A stretch of DNA of 64,000 nt from Streptomyces sp. HUAS ZL42 (GTDB lineage Bacteria > Actinomycetota > Actinomycetes > Streptomycetales > Streptomycetaceae). Position 1 is the stretch's first letter, and each line of letters opens with the position of its first letter. A program made the translations under genes and the position numbers. Below the pieces are notes generated by a model, which worked only from the letters and a program-made list of their open reading frames with translations, had not been told where the DNA came from and ran no database searches. Positions 18,388 through 26,624 of this stretch are shown piece after piece. The DNA lies in the NCBI RefSeq assembly GCF_040782645.1, contig NZ_CP160403.1, positions 4,499,001 through 4,563,000 on the forward strand, written 5' to 3'.

Positions 18388-18595
18388 TGAGCGCTCGCTT
18401 CACCATGGCCAGCAACTCCGCCTTGACCTGCCCGCTGGTGATCACCTCGTAGAGCAGCACGGCGAACCCCACTGCCGCGATGATCCCCGTCGCGTACTCG
18501 GACGTGACCATCCCCGCGTCCTGTCGCGCCGCACGCGCCCGGCGCACCACCCCGCACATCAGGGCACGCAACCGCGCCCGTACCGCCTTGTACAT
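18374..18595 (-). CDS. DUF4244 Flp-type pilin
   Basis: A 73-residue protein: basic leader (YKAVRARLRALMCGVVRRARAARQDAG), then MVTSEYATGIIAAVGFAVLLYEVITSG, the pilin-like hydrophobic helix with the conserved Glu at +5, then a short amphipathic tail. DUF4244 proteins are the Flp major pilin candidates of actinobacteria, processed by a prepilin peptidase at the Gly before the helix. The ATG at 18595 is preceded by ACGGGGG about 7 bases upstream. It is the smallest gene of the Tad locus and would be the pilus subunit; no prepilin peptidase is in the window. Confidence 0.85.
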   Translation of the reverse strand: MYKAVRARLRALMCGVVRRARAARQDAGMVTSEYATGIIAAVGFAVLLYEVITSGQVKAELLAMVKRALSVRM

Positions 18596-18672
18596 CTCAA
18601 CCCCCGTAAGGTTCGGTTCAGTTGTTCCGTTGAGTCGGTTTGCTCTTTTTGTTCTCCGGCTGTACCGCTCCG

Positions 18673-19458
18673 TCATCCACCACCCCCTCCCAGCGCCTCG
18701 CCCGCGAGTCCGATCACGACGGGCAGTACGCCGATCGCGATGAACGCGGGCAGGAAGCACAGCCCCACGGGTGCGGTGACCATGACGGCCGCCCGGCGTG
18801 CCCGTGCCGTCGCGGCGCGCGACCGGTCGGCGCGGGCGTCCGAGGCGAGCCGGGTGACCGGTCCGGCCGCGGGAAGCCCGGACACTCCGGCCCGCTCCAG
18901 CAGCCGTGCCAGGGGCCCGGCTCCCGGCAGTTGAGCCAGCCTCCGCCAGGCCTCGCACGGTTCGCCGCCGAGCCGTACCTCCGCCGCGCCTCTCGCCAGT
19001 CCCTCCCCGACGGGGCCGCCCAGAGCCTCGCCCACGGCCTGCGCCGCGATCACCGGACCGGCACCGGCCGCGACACAAGCGGCCAGCAGGTCGGCGGCGA
19101 GCGGGAGTTGACGGGCCGCCGCCGGGCCATCGGCCTCCGAGGCGTGTCCGGTCGCCGTCTGCCGGGCTCTCCATCGCCACAGCACCGCCGCGACGGCCGG
19201 CCCCACCACGACGCCCGCGACACCGCCGACCAGCAGGCAGCCCGCGGCCGCCACTCCCACGAGGGGCAGCCACCGCCGCACGGCACCCCCGATCTCGGAG
19301 CGGGAGCCCGCCGACACCATCTGCAGGGCCAGCAACCCGGCCAGCCTCCGCCGCACCTTCACTTCCCGGCGCACCACCAGCCACCAGCGCATCAACCAGC
19401 CGAGAACGAGCACCACCCCGACGGCTGCCCACAGGCTGTGGAAAACTTCCGTGCTCAT
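18673..19458 (-). CDS. Type II secretion F family protein (TadC-like)
   Basis: A 261-residue inner-membrane protein of the T2SF fold: helices near the N-terminus (LWAAVGVVLVLGWLMRWWLVV), in the middle (LVGVAAAGCLLVGGVAGVVVGPAVAAVLW) and at the end (FLPAFIAIGVLPVVIGLAG). The cytoplasmic part has LPLAADLLAACVAAGAGPVIAAQAVGEALGG, typical of TadC. Its ATG overlaps the TadB stop (ATGA). Together with TadB it forms the membrane platform on which the CpaF ATPase acts. A 77-base gap separates it from the pilin gene. Confidence 0.85.
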   Translation of the reverse strand: MSTEVFHSLWAAVGVVLVLGWLMRWWLVVRREVKVRRRLAGLLALQMVSAGSRSEIGGAVRRWLPLVGVAAAGCLLVGGVAGVVVGPAVAAVLWRWRARQTATGHASEADGPAAARQLPLAADLLAACVAAGAGPVIAAQAVGEALGGPVGEGLARGAAEVRLGGEPCEAWRRLAQLPGAGPLARLLERAGVSGLPAAGPVTRLASDARADRSRAATARARRAAVMVTAPVGLCFLPAFIAIGVLPVVIGLAGEALGGGGG

Positions 19459-20315
19459 GGCGTCTCCGCTCCCCGCACGATCCGCAGCGCCCACCACAAC
19501 CCGGCCGCCTCCAGCAGTCCGCCGATCAGCAGACAGCCCAGCCCCGGCCCGGTGTGCAGCAGCACGTGCAGTGGGTCGGCGCCGAGGGCCGTGCCGAGGA
19601 GGAGGCCGAGCGCCGGCAGCGCGGCGAGCATCACCGCCGTGGAACGAGCGCCCGCCAACTGGGCGCGGAGGTCGGCGCGTTGGTCGCGTTCGGTGCGCAA
19701 TGCCCCCTCCAGGCGGTCGAGTCCGGCAGCGAGACCGGCGCCCTGGTCGACGGCGACCCGCCAGCACGCCGCGAGACCCAGTAGTCCGTCGGCCCCCGGC
19801 TGCCGTGCCGCGACCGCGAGCGCCGCGGGGACGTCCCCACCGAAGCGCGCCGCCGCGAGCACCGCCGCCTGCGCGTCGCCGAGCCCTCCGGAGTCCTGAG
19901 CCGCACGCAGCAGGGCCTCCCCCGGCTGCCGGCCGGCGCGCACCTCCCCGGCGAGCGCCCCGCACAGCGCGATCACCGCGTCGCCGCGGCTCTCCCGCGC
20001 GAGCCGTGTCTCCCGGGCCCGCAGCGCTCTCCGGAGCACCGGCACTCCGGCCGCCCCGGCGACGACCGGCAGCACCGAGGCGCCCAGCACCGCGAGCGTC
20101 AGTCCGACGGCCAACGACCACCACTCCGCCCGCCACCGCCCCCGGAGCCACCGCACCTGCCCGGCCACCTGCCGCCACGATGGCGGCCCGGTCCCCGCCG
20201 TTCCGCCGCCCGCCAGCAGCAGCTGCGCCCGCCGTGCCCCGGGGTGCCGCCCGCCCGACAGCCACACCGCCGCCCCGATGAACGCCGTGGCCGCCGCCAT
20301 CGTCGTCTCACTCAT
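19455..20315 (-). CDS. Type II secretion F family protein (TadB-like)
   Basis: A 286-residue protein with N-terminal helices, a cytoplasmic T2SF domain (DAVIALCGALAGEVRAGRQPGEALLRAA and ACWRVAVDQGAGLAAGLDRLEGALRTER) and C-terminal helices (TAVMLAALPALGLLLGTALGADPLHVLL and GLGCLLIGGLLEAAGLWWA). This pattern is TadB. The ATG at 20315 overlaps the end of cpaF by 8 bases, and the stop overlaps the TadC start by 4. Confidence 0.86.
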   Translation of the reverse strand: MSETTMAAATAFIGAAVWLSGGRHPGARRAQLLLAGGGTAGTGPPSWRQVAGQVRWLRGRWRAEWWSLAVGLTLAVLGASVLPVVAGAAGVPVLRRALRARETRLARESRGDAVIALCGALAGEVRAGRQPGEALLRAAQDSGGLGDAQAAVLAAARFGGDVPAALAVAARQPGADGLLGLAACWRVAVDQGAGLAAGLDRLEGALRTERDQRADLRAQLAGARSTAVMLAALPALGLLLGTALGADPLHVLLHTGPGLGCLLIGGLLEAAGLWWALRIVRGAETP

Positions 20316-21726
20316 CCCACCCTCCGCTTCCCCGGTGCCGGACGGCATGCAGGTCGGAGTACTCGTCCCGGAGCAGCCCCCGCAGCCGCTCCCAGCCCCG
20401 CTCACGCACGAACGCCGTCGCTCCCCACCGCAGCGCCGGCATCGTCCTGACCAGCCCCGAAGGATCCCGTTCCAGCACGTGCACCTCGGCGATGCGCCGC
20501 CGCCCCGCGTGGTCGCGCACGAGATGCAGTACGACCGACAGCGCGGCCGCCACCTGGCTGTGCAGCGCCGCCCGGTCCAGCCCCGCCGCCGTACCGAGCG
20601 CCTCCAGCCGGGCCGGTACGTCCGCACCGGCATTGGCATGGACAGTCCCGCAGCCGCCTTCATGACCGGTGTTCAACGCGGCCAGCAGATGGACCACTTC
20701 GGGCCCCCGCACCTCGCCCACCACCAGACGGTCCGGCCGCATCCGCAGAGCCTGACGCACCAGGTCCTCGAGGGTGACGAGGCCCGCGCCCTCCTGGTTG
20801 GCCGGTCTGGCCTCCAGACGCACGACGTGCGGGTGATCCGGCCGCAGCTCCGCGGAGTCCTCGGCGAGCACGATCCGCTCACCCGGCCCGACCAGCCCGA
20901 GCAGCGCGCTGAGCAGGGTCGTCTTGCCGCTGCCGGTACCGCCGCTGATGAGGAAGGACAGCCGCGCCCGCAACAGGGCCCGCAGCACCAGGTCCCCGCC
21001 CGGGGGCACCGTGCCCGCCGCCACCAGTTCGTCGAGCGTGAACGCGCGCGGTCGTACCACCCGCAGCGACAGGCAGGTGCAGCCGACGGCGACCGGGGGC
21101 AGCACCGCGTGCAGCCGGGTCCCGTCCGGCAGCCGGGCGTCGACCCACGGCCGGGCGTCGTCCAACCTCCGGCCCGCCACCGCGGCCAGGCGCTGCGCAA
21201 GCCGTCGTACGGCCGCGGCGTCCGGGAAGGACACGGAGGTCAGCTCCAGTCCGCCGCCGTGGTCCACCCAGACCCGGTCCGGGGCCGAAACCAGCACATC
21301 GGTCACCGACGGGTCGGCCAGCAGTGGCTCCAGTGGCCCGCTGCCGACCAGTTCGGAACGCAACTGCTCGGCCGCACCGAGGACTTCCGCGTCTCCGAGC
21401 ACCCGCCCCTGCTCCCGCAGCGCCTGTGCCACGCGCGCGGGCGTCGGTTCGGCCCCGCTCTCGGCCAGCCACTGCCGTACGCCGTCGAGAAGCGCCGGAT
21501 CGCCGGCCAGCCGTTCGAAACCGGGGAACGGCCCCTGCCGTACACCGGCCGGCCCGGCCCGATCACCGCCCAGCCGCCCGGCCCCAGCAACCGACCCCTG
21601 CCGTACGTCGTCGAACCCCGTCCGACCCTCGCCCGGCCGCCCAAGCGCAGAAAGCGCCCCCTGTCGTACGTCCTCGAGCCGGACCCGATCAGCCGCCACC
21701 CGCTCAAGTCCCGGAAGGGTCCTCAT
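20308..21726 (-). CDS. cpaF: Flp pilus assembly/secretion ATPase CpaF (TadA)
   Basis: A 472-residue hexameric secretion ATPase that powers Flp pilus assembly. Walker A is ISGGTGSGKTTLLSALLG (about residues 256-273), the Asp box ERIVLAEDSAELRP, Walker B-like RMRPDRLVVGEVRGPEV, and the His box NTGHEGGCGTVHAN. The core ATPase begins near residue 83. Before it is an unusual head made of four copies of a 21-residue unit (VRQG...), described separately. Start ATG at 21726 overlaps the stop of the CpaE-like gene (ATGA). The equivalent gene in M. tuberculosis is Rv3659c. Confidence 0.93.
   Translation of the reverse strand: MRTLPGLERVAADRVRLEDVRQGALSALGRPGEGRTGFDDVRQGSVAGAGRLGGDRAGPAGVRQGPFPGFERLAGDPALLDGVRQWLAESGAEPTPARVAQALREQGRVLGDAEVLGAAEQLRSELVGSGPLEPLLADPSVTDVLVSAPDRVWVDHGGGLELTSVSFPDAAAVRRLAQRLAAVAGRRLDDARPWVDARLPDGTRLHAVLPPVAVGCTCLSLRVVRPRAFTLDELVAAGTVPPGGDLVLRALLRARLSFLISGGTGSGKTTLLSALLGLVGPGERIVLAEDSAELRPDHPHVVRLEARPANQEGAGLVTLEDLVRQALRMRPDRLVVGEVRGPEVVHLLAALNTGHEGGCGTVHANAGADVPARLEALGTAAGLDRAALHSQVAAALSVVLHLVRDHAGRRRIAEVHVLERDPSGLVRTMPALRWGATAFVRERGWERLRGLLRDEYSDLHAVRHRGSGGWDE
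21481..21726 (-). repeat. Tandem 63-bp repeat encoding a 21-residue unit in the CpaF N-terminus
   Basis: The protein reads VRQG-ALSALGRPGEGRTGFDD, VRQG-SVAGAGRLGGDRAGPAG, VRQG-PFPGFERLAGDPALLDG, then VRQW. Each unit is exactly 21 residues; the first 19 residues of the protein (TLPGLERVAADRVRLED) fit as a fourth, partial copy. Units lie at 21607-21669, 21544-21606 and 21481-21543. Copies are diverged, so the expansion is not fresh. Confidence 0.8.
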
Positions 21727-22826
21727 GCGCCACCCGCCTCGACCAGGGCCCGCTCCCAGAACTCCTTGCAGAAGCGGGCGAGAGGCCCGCGCGCCGCCGC
21801 GCCCGGCGGTGTCCTGCCGCCGTCCGGGCGCAGCAAGGCCGACTCGACGGGAACCTCACCGGCCAGCGGCAGTTGGAGCAGCCGGGCCACCTCGCGGTCG
21901 TCGAGACCCGGCGCGTACGGCCCACGTACCGCGACTCGAACATCGCGCAGGACCATCCCGACGGCGGAGGCCACCCGGCCGGCCGCCGCAACGGCGCGCA
22001 GCTCTGCCGGGACCACGAGGAGCCCCATGTCGAGCTGGGCGAGTGCCTCGGCGACCCCGTCGTCGATACGACGGGGCAGGTCGACGACGACCGTTCCGCC
22101 GCGGCGCCGGGCCGCTGCGAGCACCGCGCGTACGGCCGGGGGCGGGATGGCGATTCGGTCGCCGCGGTCCCAGCTGAGCACCCGCAGCGAGTGCAACTTC
22201 GGGAGCGACTCCTCCAGGGCGCCGCCGCCGACCCGCCCGCGCGAGGCGGCGAAGGCGGGCCAGCGCAGGCCCTCTGCCGTCTCGCCACCGAGGAGTACGT
22301 CGAGTCCGCCGCCCAGTGGATCGGCGTCCACCAGCAGGGTGCGCAGACCCTCGCGCGCGGAGGTGACGGCGAGGGCGCACGCGAGCGTGGACGCGCCGGC
22401 GCCGCCGCGGCCGCCGATGACTCCGACGGTGAGCGCGGGCCGCCCCACGCCCTCGGCGACGTCGGCGATGCGGTCGACCAGCCACTGTTCCCCGTCGGGG
22501 AGCATCAGGACATGGTCGGCGCCGATCTCGACGGCCCGCTTCCACACGCCGGAGTCGTCCTGGTCGCGGCCGACCAGCACTACTCCGCGTCTGCGTGCGG
22601 CTGCGCGCACGCGTCGTGCGGCGTCGTCGCCGACCAGGACGAGCGGTGCGGCCTCCCAACTGCCCCTGGGTTCCGGCACTCCGGGGTGAACCTCGGGTGT
22701 GGCGCCCGCGGCGGCGCACAGGCGCAGCAGGTCGTCGAGGAGTTCTGCGTCCTCCGTGACGATCAGTGGTTTGCCCTGCCGCCCTCCGGCGGTCGGCGGC
22801 GGGTCGTGCGTGACGGTTCCGGACAC
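21723..22826 (-). CDS. CpaE-like/septum-site-determining (Ssd-type) protein
   Basis: A MinD/ParA superfamily protein of about 367 residues that usually heads the actinobacterial Flp locus. An N-terminal receiver-like domain (PLIVTEDAELLDDLLRLCAAAG) is followed by the ATPase domain with GVIGGRGGAGASTLACALA, a deviant Walker A in which the conserved Lys-Thr is Ala-Ser, and LVDADPLGGGLDVLLGG. CpaE proteins localise pilus machinery; the M. tuberculosis orthologue Rv3660c (Ssd) affects septum formation. Start: GTG at 22826 has GAAGGGGG 9 bases upstream; ATGs at 22835 and 22850 are also possible. First gene of the operon. Confidence 0.85.
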   Translation of the reverse strand: MSGTVTHDPPPTAGGRQGKPLIVTEDAELLDDLLRLCAAAGATPEVHPGVPEPRGSWEAAPLVLVGDDAARRVRAAARRRGVVLVGRDQDDSGVWKRAVEIGADHVLMLPDGEQWLVDRIADVAEGVGRPALTVGVIGGRGGAGASTLACALAVTSAREGLRTLLVDADPLGGGLDVLLGGETAEGLRWPAFAASRGRVGGGALEESLPKLHSLRVLSWDRGDRIAIPPPAVRAVLAAARRRGGTVVVDLPRRIDDGVAEALAQLDMGLLVVPAELRAVAAAGRVASAVGMVLRDVRVAVRGPYAPGLDDREVARLLQLPLAGEVPVESALLRPDGGRTPPGAAARGPLARFCKEFWERALVEAGGA

Positions 22827-23405
22827 GCTTTCCATCCCCCTTCGCTGCATGTCGCGCAGCCTCTGCGGCCCCGCGATTCCCAAACGTGTGAAGAACCGGC
22901 AACCGGCCTCCATATGAACGGCCGACAGAAACCGGCCAAACACGCCCACAAACGGAACCGGCCATGAACTCGCCGCGAGCGGACGCGTTGGGAATGACGG
23001 TGCAGCGATCCGGGAAATCGTGTGGATCTTGGTCGATAACTGTGGACAACGCGGCGCCTGTGAATATCGCCATCACCCATACCGGTGACCTCTGTACTGG
23101 CGTCTGTACGACTTCCACAGCGCAGTCCGACGACTACGTACCGTGACGGATCATGCGCACACGAAAGGGGCGGCCACAGCCGCCCCGGAACGGCACGAAA
23201 GCCGCGAGCAGAAAGGAAAACCCACCCGGACATGCGACGACCCCCGCCGGGGGGGAGAGCGGGGGTCGTCCCCACGGCCGACTCGGGGGGGGAGGAGTCG
23301 GACCGGGTTAGCACGGTCGCGAACGATCCGTGACTTCCATGGTGTACCCGAGAGCCCTCTCAGGCAAACCCACGCGCCCCACCTTACGCCGAATGGGCTG
23401 CGCCT
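22827..23405. other. Divergent intergenic region with two strong hairpins
   Basis: No reading frame with normal Streptomyces codon bias. Should hold the Tad-operon promoter (leftward) and the HAD-gene promoter (rightward). Two stem-loops: 23167-23186 (GGGGCGGC stem, loop CACA) and 23237-23269 (11-base stem ACGACCCCCGC). They lie where no gene ends on either strand, so they may belong to a small RNA or leader. Confidence 0.5.
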
Positions 23406-24239
23406 ATGCTCGGGGTCGTGGAAAACCACTCGTTGCCCCGCACAGCGGCCTTCTTTGACCTGGACAAGACGGTCATTGCGAAGTCGAGCACGCTCACGTT
23501 CAGCAAGTCGTTCTACCAAGGCGGTCTGATCAACCGCAGAGCGGCCTTGCGAACCGCATATGCCCAGTTCGTCTTCCGTATGGGCGGCATGGACCACGAC
23601 CAGATGGAGCGCATGCGCGAGTACCTGTCCGCGCTCTGCCGCGGCTGGAACGTACAACAAGTGAAGGATCTCGTGGCCGAGACCCTTCACGACCTGATCG
23701 ACCCGATCATCTACGACGAGGCCGCCTCCCTCATCGAGGAGCACCACACCGCCGGCCGCGACGTGGTGATCGTGTCCACGTCGGGTGCCGAGGTGGTCGA
23801 GCCGATCGGCGAGCTGCTCGGCGCGGACCGTGTGATCGCCACCCGCATGGTCGTGGGCGACGACGGCTGCTTCACCGGAGAGGTGGAGTACTACGCATAC
23901 GGACCGACGAAAGCCGAGGCGATCAAGGAACTCGCCGAGTCCGAGGGGTACGACCTCGACCGCTGCTACGCCTACAGCGACTCGGCGACGGACCTTCCCA
24001 TGCTTCGGGCCGTCGGGCATCCGCATGCCGTGAACCCGGACCGTGCGCTGCGGCGCGAGGCCCTCGCCTCCGGGTGGCCGATTCTCGACTTCCACCGGCC
24101 GGTGCGGCTCAAGCAGCGGCTTCCCGCCTTCTCCGTCCCGCCCCGTCCGGTACTCGTCGCCGCCGCGGCGATAGGGGCCGCGGCCGCCACCGCCGGCCTC
24201 GTCTGGTACGCCAGCCGACGCAGATCCATGCCCGTTTAA
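23406..24239 (+). CDS. HAD-IB family hydrolase with C-terminal membrane helix
   Basis: A 277-residue phosphatase-like protein. HAD motif I is FFDLDKTVIAKSS (DLDKT), motif II VVIVSTSGAEV, motif III Lys in YYAYGPTKAEAI, motif IV YSDSATDLPML. It resembles SerB-like HAD-IB enzymes. The C-terminus has a hydrophobic stretch (VLVAAAAIGAAAATAGLVWYA) followed by Arg-rich residues, so it is probably membrane-anchored. The S. coelicolor orthologue SCO3558 is annotated as morphological differentiation-associated; M. tuberculosis has Rv3661 at the same place. ATG at 23406 or GTG at 23418; no clear ribosome site. Substrate unknown. Confidence 0.85.
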   Translation: MLGVVENHSLPRTAAFFDLDKTVIAKSSTLTFSKSFYQGGLINRRAALRTAYAQFVFRMGGMDHDQMERMREYLSALCRGWNVQQVKDLVAETLHDLIDPIIYDEAASLIEEHHTAGRDVVIVSTSGAEVVEPIGELLGADRVIATRMVVGDDGCFTGEVEYYAYGPTKAEAIKELAESEGYDLDRCYAYSDSATDLPMLRAVGHPHAVNPDRALRREALASGWPILDFHRPVRLKQRLPAFSVPPRPVLVAAAAIGAAAATAGLVWYASRRRSMPV

Positions 24240-24272
24240 CACCTGTTTGTGATCAAAAGTAAAGAACTGCAG

Positions 24273-24300
24273 CCAGGACTTCCGCTTGCTGGGGTCCTGG
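24273..24300 (+). other. Stem-loop after the HAD gene
   Basis: Seven-base stem CCAGGAC (24273-24279) and GTCCTGG (24294-24300), 34 bases past the HAD stop. No T run. Could attenuate read-through into the 6S-like RNA. Confidence 0.35.
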
Positions 24301-24365
24301 AGTACAAAGGACTCAACGGCCCGCGAGACCAAGGACATCCGAGAGGATCACCTTTAATAACGCAT

Positions 24366-24549
24366 TTGGCCCCACGGACCGCGCATGAACACCGGGCACC
24401 CACGCGACGTCGACCCGTCGATTACGGGCCAGCCACACCAGGTGACGGGCAAAGTTCCCGACCTGATGGGCAACATATCGAGGACGCTTGGTAACCCGGT
24501 GGTCGTGCCAGCGGCGGTACGAGAACTCGTACCGCCGCAACCCTTTTTC
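24366..24549 (+). ncRNA. 6S-like regulatory RNA (scr3559-type), ends approximate
   Basis: In S. coelicolor a 6S-like RNA of about 190 bases, scr3559, is encoded exactly here, between the HAD gene and the SCO3559 orthologue. 6S RNA binds RNA polymerase and modulates transcription in stationary phase. In this window the interval contains no credible ORF. A -10-like TTTAAT at 24353-24358 would start a transcript near 24366, and the first of two strong terminators would end it at about 24549, giving about 184 bases. Identification rests on position, size and termination, not on a covariance search. Confidence 0.65.
24511..24548 (+). terminator. Intrinsic terminator of the 6S-like RNA
   Basis: Perfect 13-base stem (24511-24523 with 24526-24538) followed by AACCC and five Ts (24544-24548). 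Strong, rightward. Confidence 0.9.
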
Positions 24550-24550
24550 G

Positions 24551-24573
24551 GGCCCCTTCGCGGGGGCCTTTTT
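24551..24573 (+). terminator. Second, tandem intrinsic terminator
   Basis: Stem GGCCCC/GGGGCC with loop TTCGCG, followed by five Ts (24569-24573). It backs up the first terminator and protects the convergent downstream gene. Confidence 0.85.
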
Positions 24574-24614
24574 CGTGCCTCACGCGCGCGGGAAGCGGTC
24601 CACGCGCGCGTGCG

Positions 24615-25439
24615 TCACGCCGCGCCGCGCTGCAGGGCCTCGCACACCGCCGTCGACTCGCGGGCGCCCAGTTCGACCGCCTTGCCGCAGTGGGCGATCC
24701 AGGCCGCCACACCCTCCGCAGTGCCGGAGACATAACCGTCGAGAGCCGCCAGGTAGGCCGCACGGCCCAGTTCGGCGTGGCCCACCTCGGCCGGGCAGAC
24801 CGACTTGGGGTCGAGGCCGCTGCCGATCAGGACGATGCGCTCGGCCGTGCGCGCGATCAGGCCGTTCGCCGAGGCGAAGGGACGCAGCGCCAGCAACTCG
24901 CCGTGGACGACGGCGGCAGTCACCAAAGCAGGTGCGGAGCTGCCCGCGATGATCAGCTCGGCCAGTCCCTCCAGGCGGCCGGAGAGCTCGCCCGCGCTCG
25001 GCAGCGGCAGTTCGATCAGCGGCTCGTCGACGGATTCGCCTTCCTGACGCGGCCGTCCGACCCGGCCGTCCTGGGCCGCCGCGGCGACCAGGTGCAGCCG
25101 GGCCAGCACCCGCAGGGGCGACTGCCGCCAGATCGACAGCAGCTGGCCCGCCTCGGCGGTCAGGCGCAGGGCCGCACCCATCACCCGGGCCTCGTCGTCG
25201 ACGCCGAAGTCGGAACGCCGGCGCACCTCTTCCAGCGCCCAGTCGGCGCCGGACAGCGCGGCAGAGCCGCGGGCGCCGCGCAGAGCCGCCTCGGAGGTGA
25301 TCTCGTTGCTGCGGCGTCGCATGACGCGGTGCCCGTAGACCCGGTCCACGGCCTTGCGCACGGACTCCACGGACTCGGCCACCCCGGGCAGGGAGCCCAG
25401 AGCCGCGAGCGGATCGGCGGTCGCACCTGTCGTACTCAT
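24615..25439 (-). CDS. Fic-fold protein with degenerate active site
   Basis: A 274-residue helical protein. The segment SAALSGADWALEEV (about 60-73) matches the place of the inhibitory S-x-x-x-E-G helix of Fic proteins, and HGELLALRPFASANGLIAR (179-197) lines up with the Fic motif HPFx(D/E)GNGRxxR. Here the catalytic His is Arg186, the acidic residue is Ser190, GNG is ANG and the following Arg is Leu194; Arg197 remains. AMPylation is therefore unlikely, and a structural or regulatory role is inferred. Annotated in S. coelicolor (SCO3559) as an oxidoreductase, which nothing here supports. Convergent with the 6S-like RNA. Confidence 0.65.
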   Translation of the reverse strand: MSTTGATADPLAALGSLPGVAESVESVRKAVDRVYGHRVMRRRSNEITSEAALRGARGSAALSGADWALEEVRRRSDFGVDDEARVMGAALRLTAEAGQLLSIWRQSPLRVLARLHLVAAAAQDGRVGRPRQEGESVDEPLIELPLPSAGELSGRLEGLAELIIAGSSAPALVTAAVVHGELLALRPFASANGLIARTAERIVLIGSGLDPKSVCPAEVGHAELGRAAYLAALDGYVSGTAEGVAAWIAHCGKAVELGARESTAVCEALQRGAA

Positions 25440-25606
25440 GAGTACGACATTACGCGGCCACCTCTCACCCGAACCGCCGCCCCCTCACCCGAACCGCGAC
25501 CCTCGTCGGTCTCCGCGTCCCGTTCGGCGGCGCGCACCCCACGATCGGGTGGCCTTACCCCGCCCGGTTGCCACGCACAGCGATCTCCGCACTACGCTTT
25601 GTGAAC

Positions 25607-26587
25607 ATGAAAATTGCTTTCGTCGGGAAGGGCGGCAGCGGCAAGACCACCCTGTCCTCCCTGTTCGTCCGTCACCTCGCGATGACCGGCGCGCCGGTCG
25701 TCGCGGTCGATGCCGACATCAACCAGCACCTCGGAACCGCGCTCGGCCTGGACGAGGCGGAGGCCGCCGCACTGCCCGCGATGGGCGACCGCCTGCCGCT
25801 GATCAAGGACTACCTGCGCGGTTCCAACCCGCGCATCAGCTCCGCCAAGACGATGATCAAGACGACCCCGCCCGGCGAGGGCTCGCGGCTGCTGCGGGTG
25901 CGCGAGCACAATCCGGTGTACGACGCCTGCGCCCGGACGGTGGAACTCGGCGACGGCACCGTCCGTTTGATGGTCACCGGCCCTTTCACGGAAGCCGACC
26001 TGGGGGTCGCCTGCTACCACTCCAAGACGGGAGCGGTGGAGCTGTGCCTGAACCACCTGGTGGACGGGCGCGACGAGTACGTCGTGGTCGACATGACGGC
26101 GGGCTCGGACTCCTTCGCCTCCGGCATGTTCACCCGCTTCGACATCACGTTCCTCGTCGCCGAGCCGACCCGGAAGGGGGTTTCGGTCTATCGCCAGTAC
26201 AAGGAGTACGCCCGCGACTTCGGCGTCGTCCTGAAGGTCGTCGGCAACAAGGTCCAGGGGCCTGACGACCTCGACTTCCTGCGCGCCGAGGTCGGGGACG
26301 ACCTGCTGGTGACGGTGGGGCACTCGGACTGGGTGCGCTCCATGGAGAAGGGCCTGCCGCCCCGGTTCGAGCTCCTGGAGGACGCCAACCGCCGCGCACT
26401 GCGCCTGCTGCACACGGCCGTCGACGCGACGTACGAACTGCGCGACTGGGAGCGCTACACGCGCCAGATGGTGCTCTTCCATCTGAAGAACGCCCGGTCG
26501 TGGGGCAACGAGCGCACCGGGGCCGACCTGGCGGCGCAGGTCGACCCCGGGTTCGTTCTCGGCGAGGGCGTCGCCACGCCCGCGTGA
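25607..26587 (+). CDS. CooC/ParA-like ATPase
   Basis: A 326-residue P-loop protein. Starts MKIAFVGKGGSGKTTLSSL, a deviant Walker A with the signature Lys (KGGxGKT), then VVAVDADINQHLG and VVVDMTAGSDSFASG as Walker B region. Sequence style is closer to CooC-type metallochaperone ATPases than to chromosome ParA, and no parB or metalloenzyme gene is adjacent. Start at ATG 25607, with an in-frame GTG at 25601. The gene lies alone between two minus-strand genes. Partner unknown. Confidence 0.8.
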   Translation: MKIAFVGKGGSGKTTLSSLFVRHLAMTGAPVVAVDADINQHLGTALGLDEAEAAALPAMGDRLPLIKDYLRGSNPRISSAKTMIKTTPPGEGSRLLRVREHNPVYDACARTVELGDGTVRLMVTGPFTEADLGVACYHSKTGAVELCLNHLVDGRDEYVVVDMTAGSDSFASGMFTRFDITFLVAEPTRKGVSVYRQYKEYARDFGVVLKVVGNKVQGPDDLDFLRAEVGDDLLVTVGHSDWVRSMEKGLPPRFELLEDANRRALRLLHTAVDATYELRDWERYTRQMVLFHLKNARSWGNERTGADLAAQVDPGFVLGEGVATPA

Positions 26588-26624
26588 CGACGACTACCGC
26601 ATGATGACGACTACTTGACGGCGA

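Noticed and set aside
22964..23146. 60-residue plus-strand frame (MNSPRADALGM...)
   Set aside because: Third-position GC is well below that of the real genes and no ribosome site precedes it.
24313..24540. 75-residue minus-strand frame (MRRYEFSYRRWHDH...)
   Set aside because: Runs through the terminator hairpin and the 6S-like RNA, starts with TTG, no ribosome site, no homology recognised.
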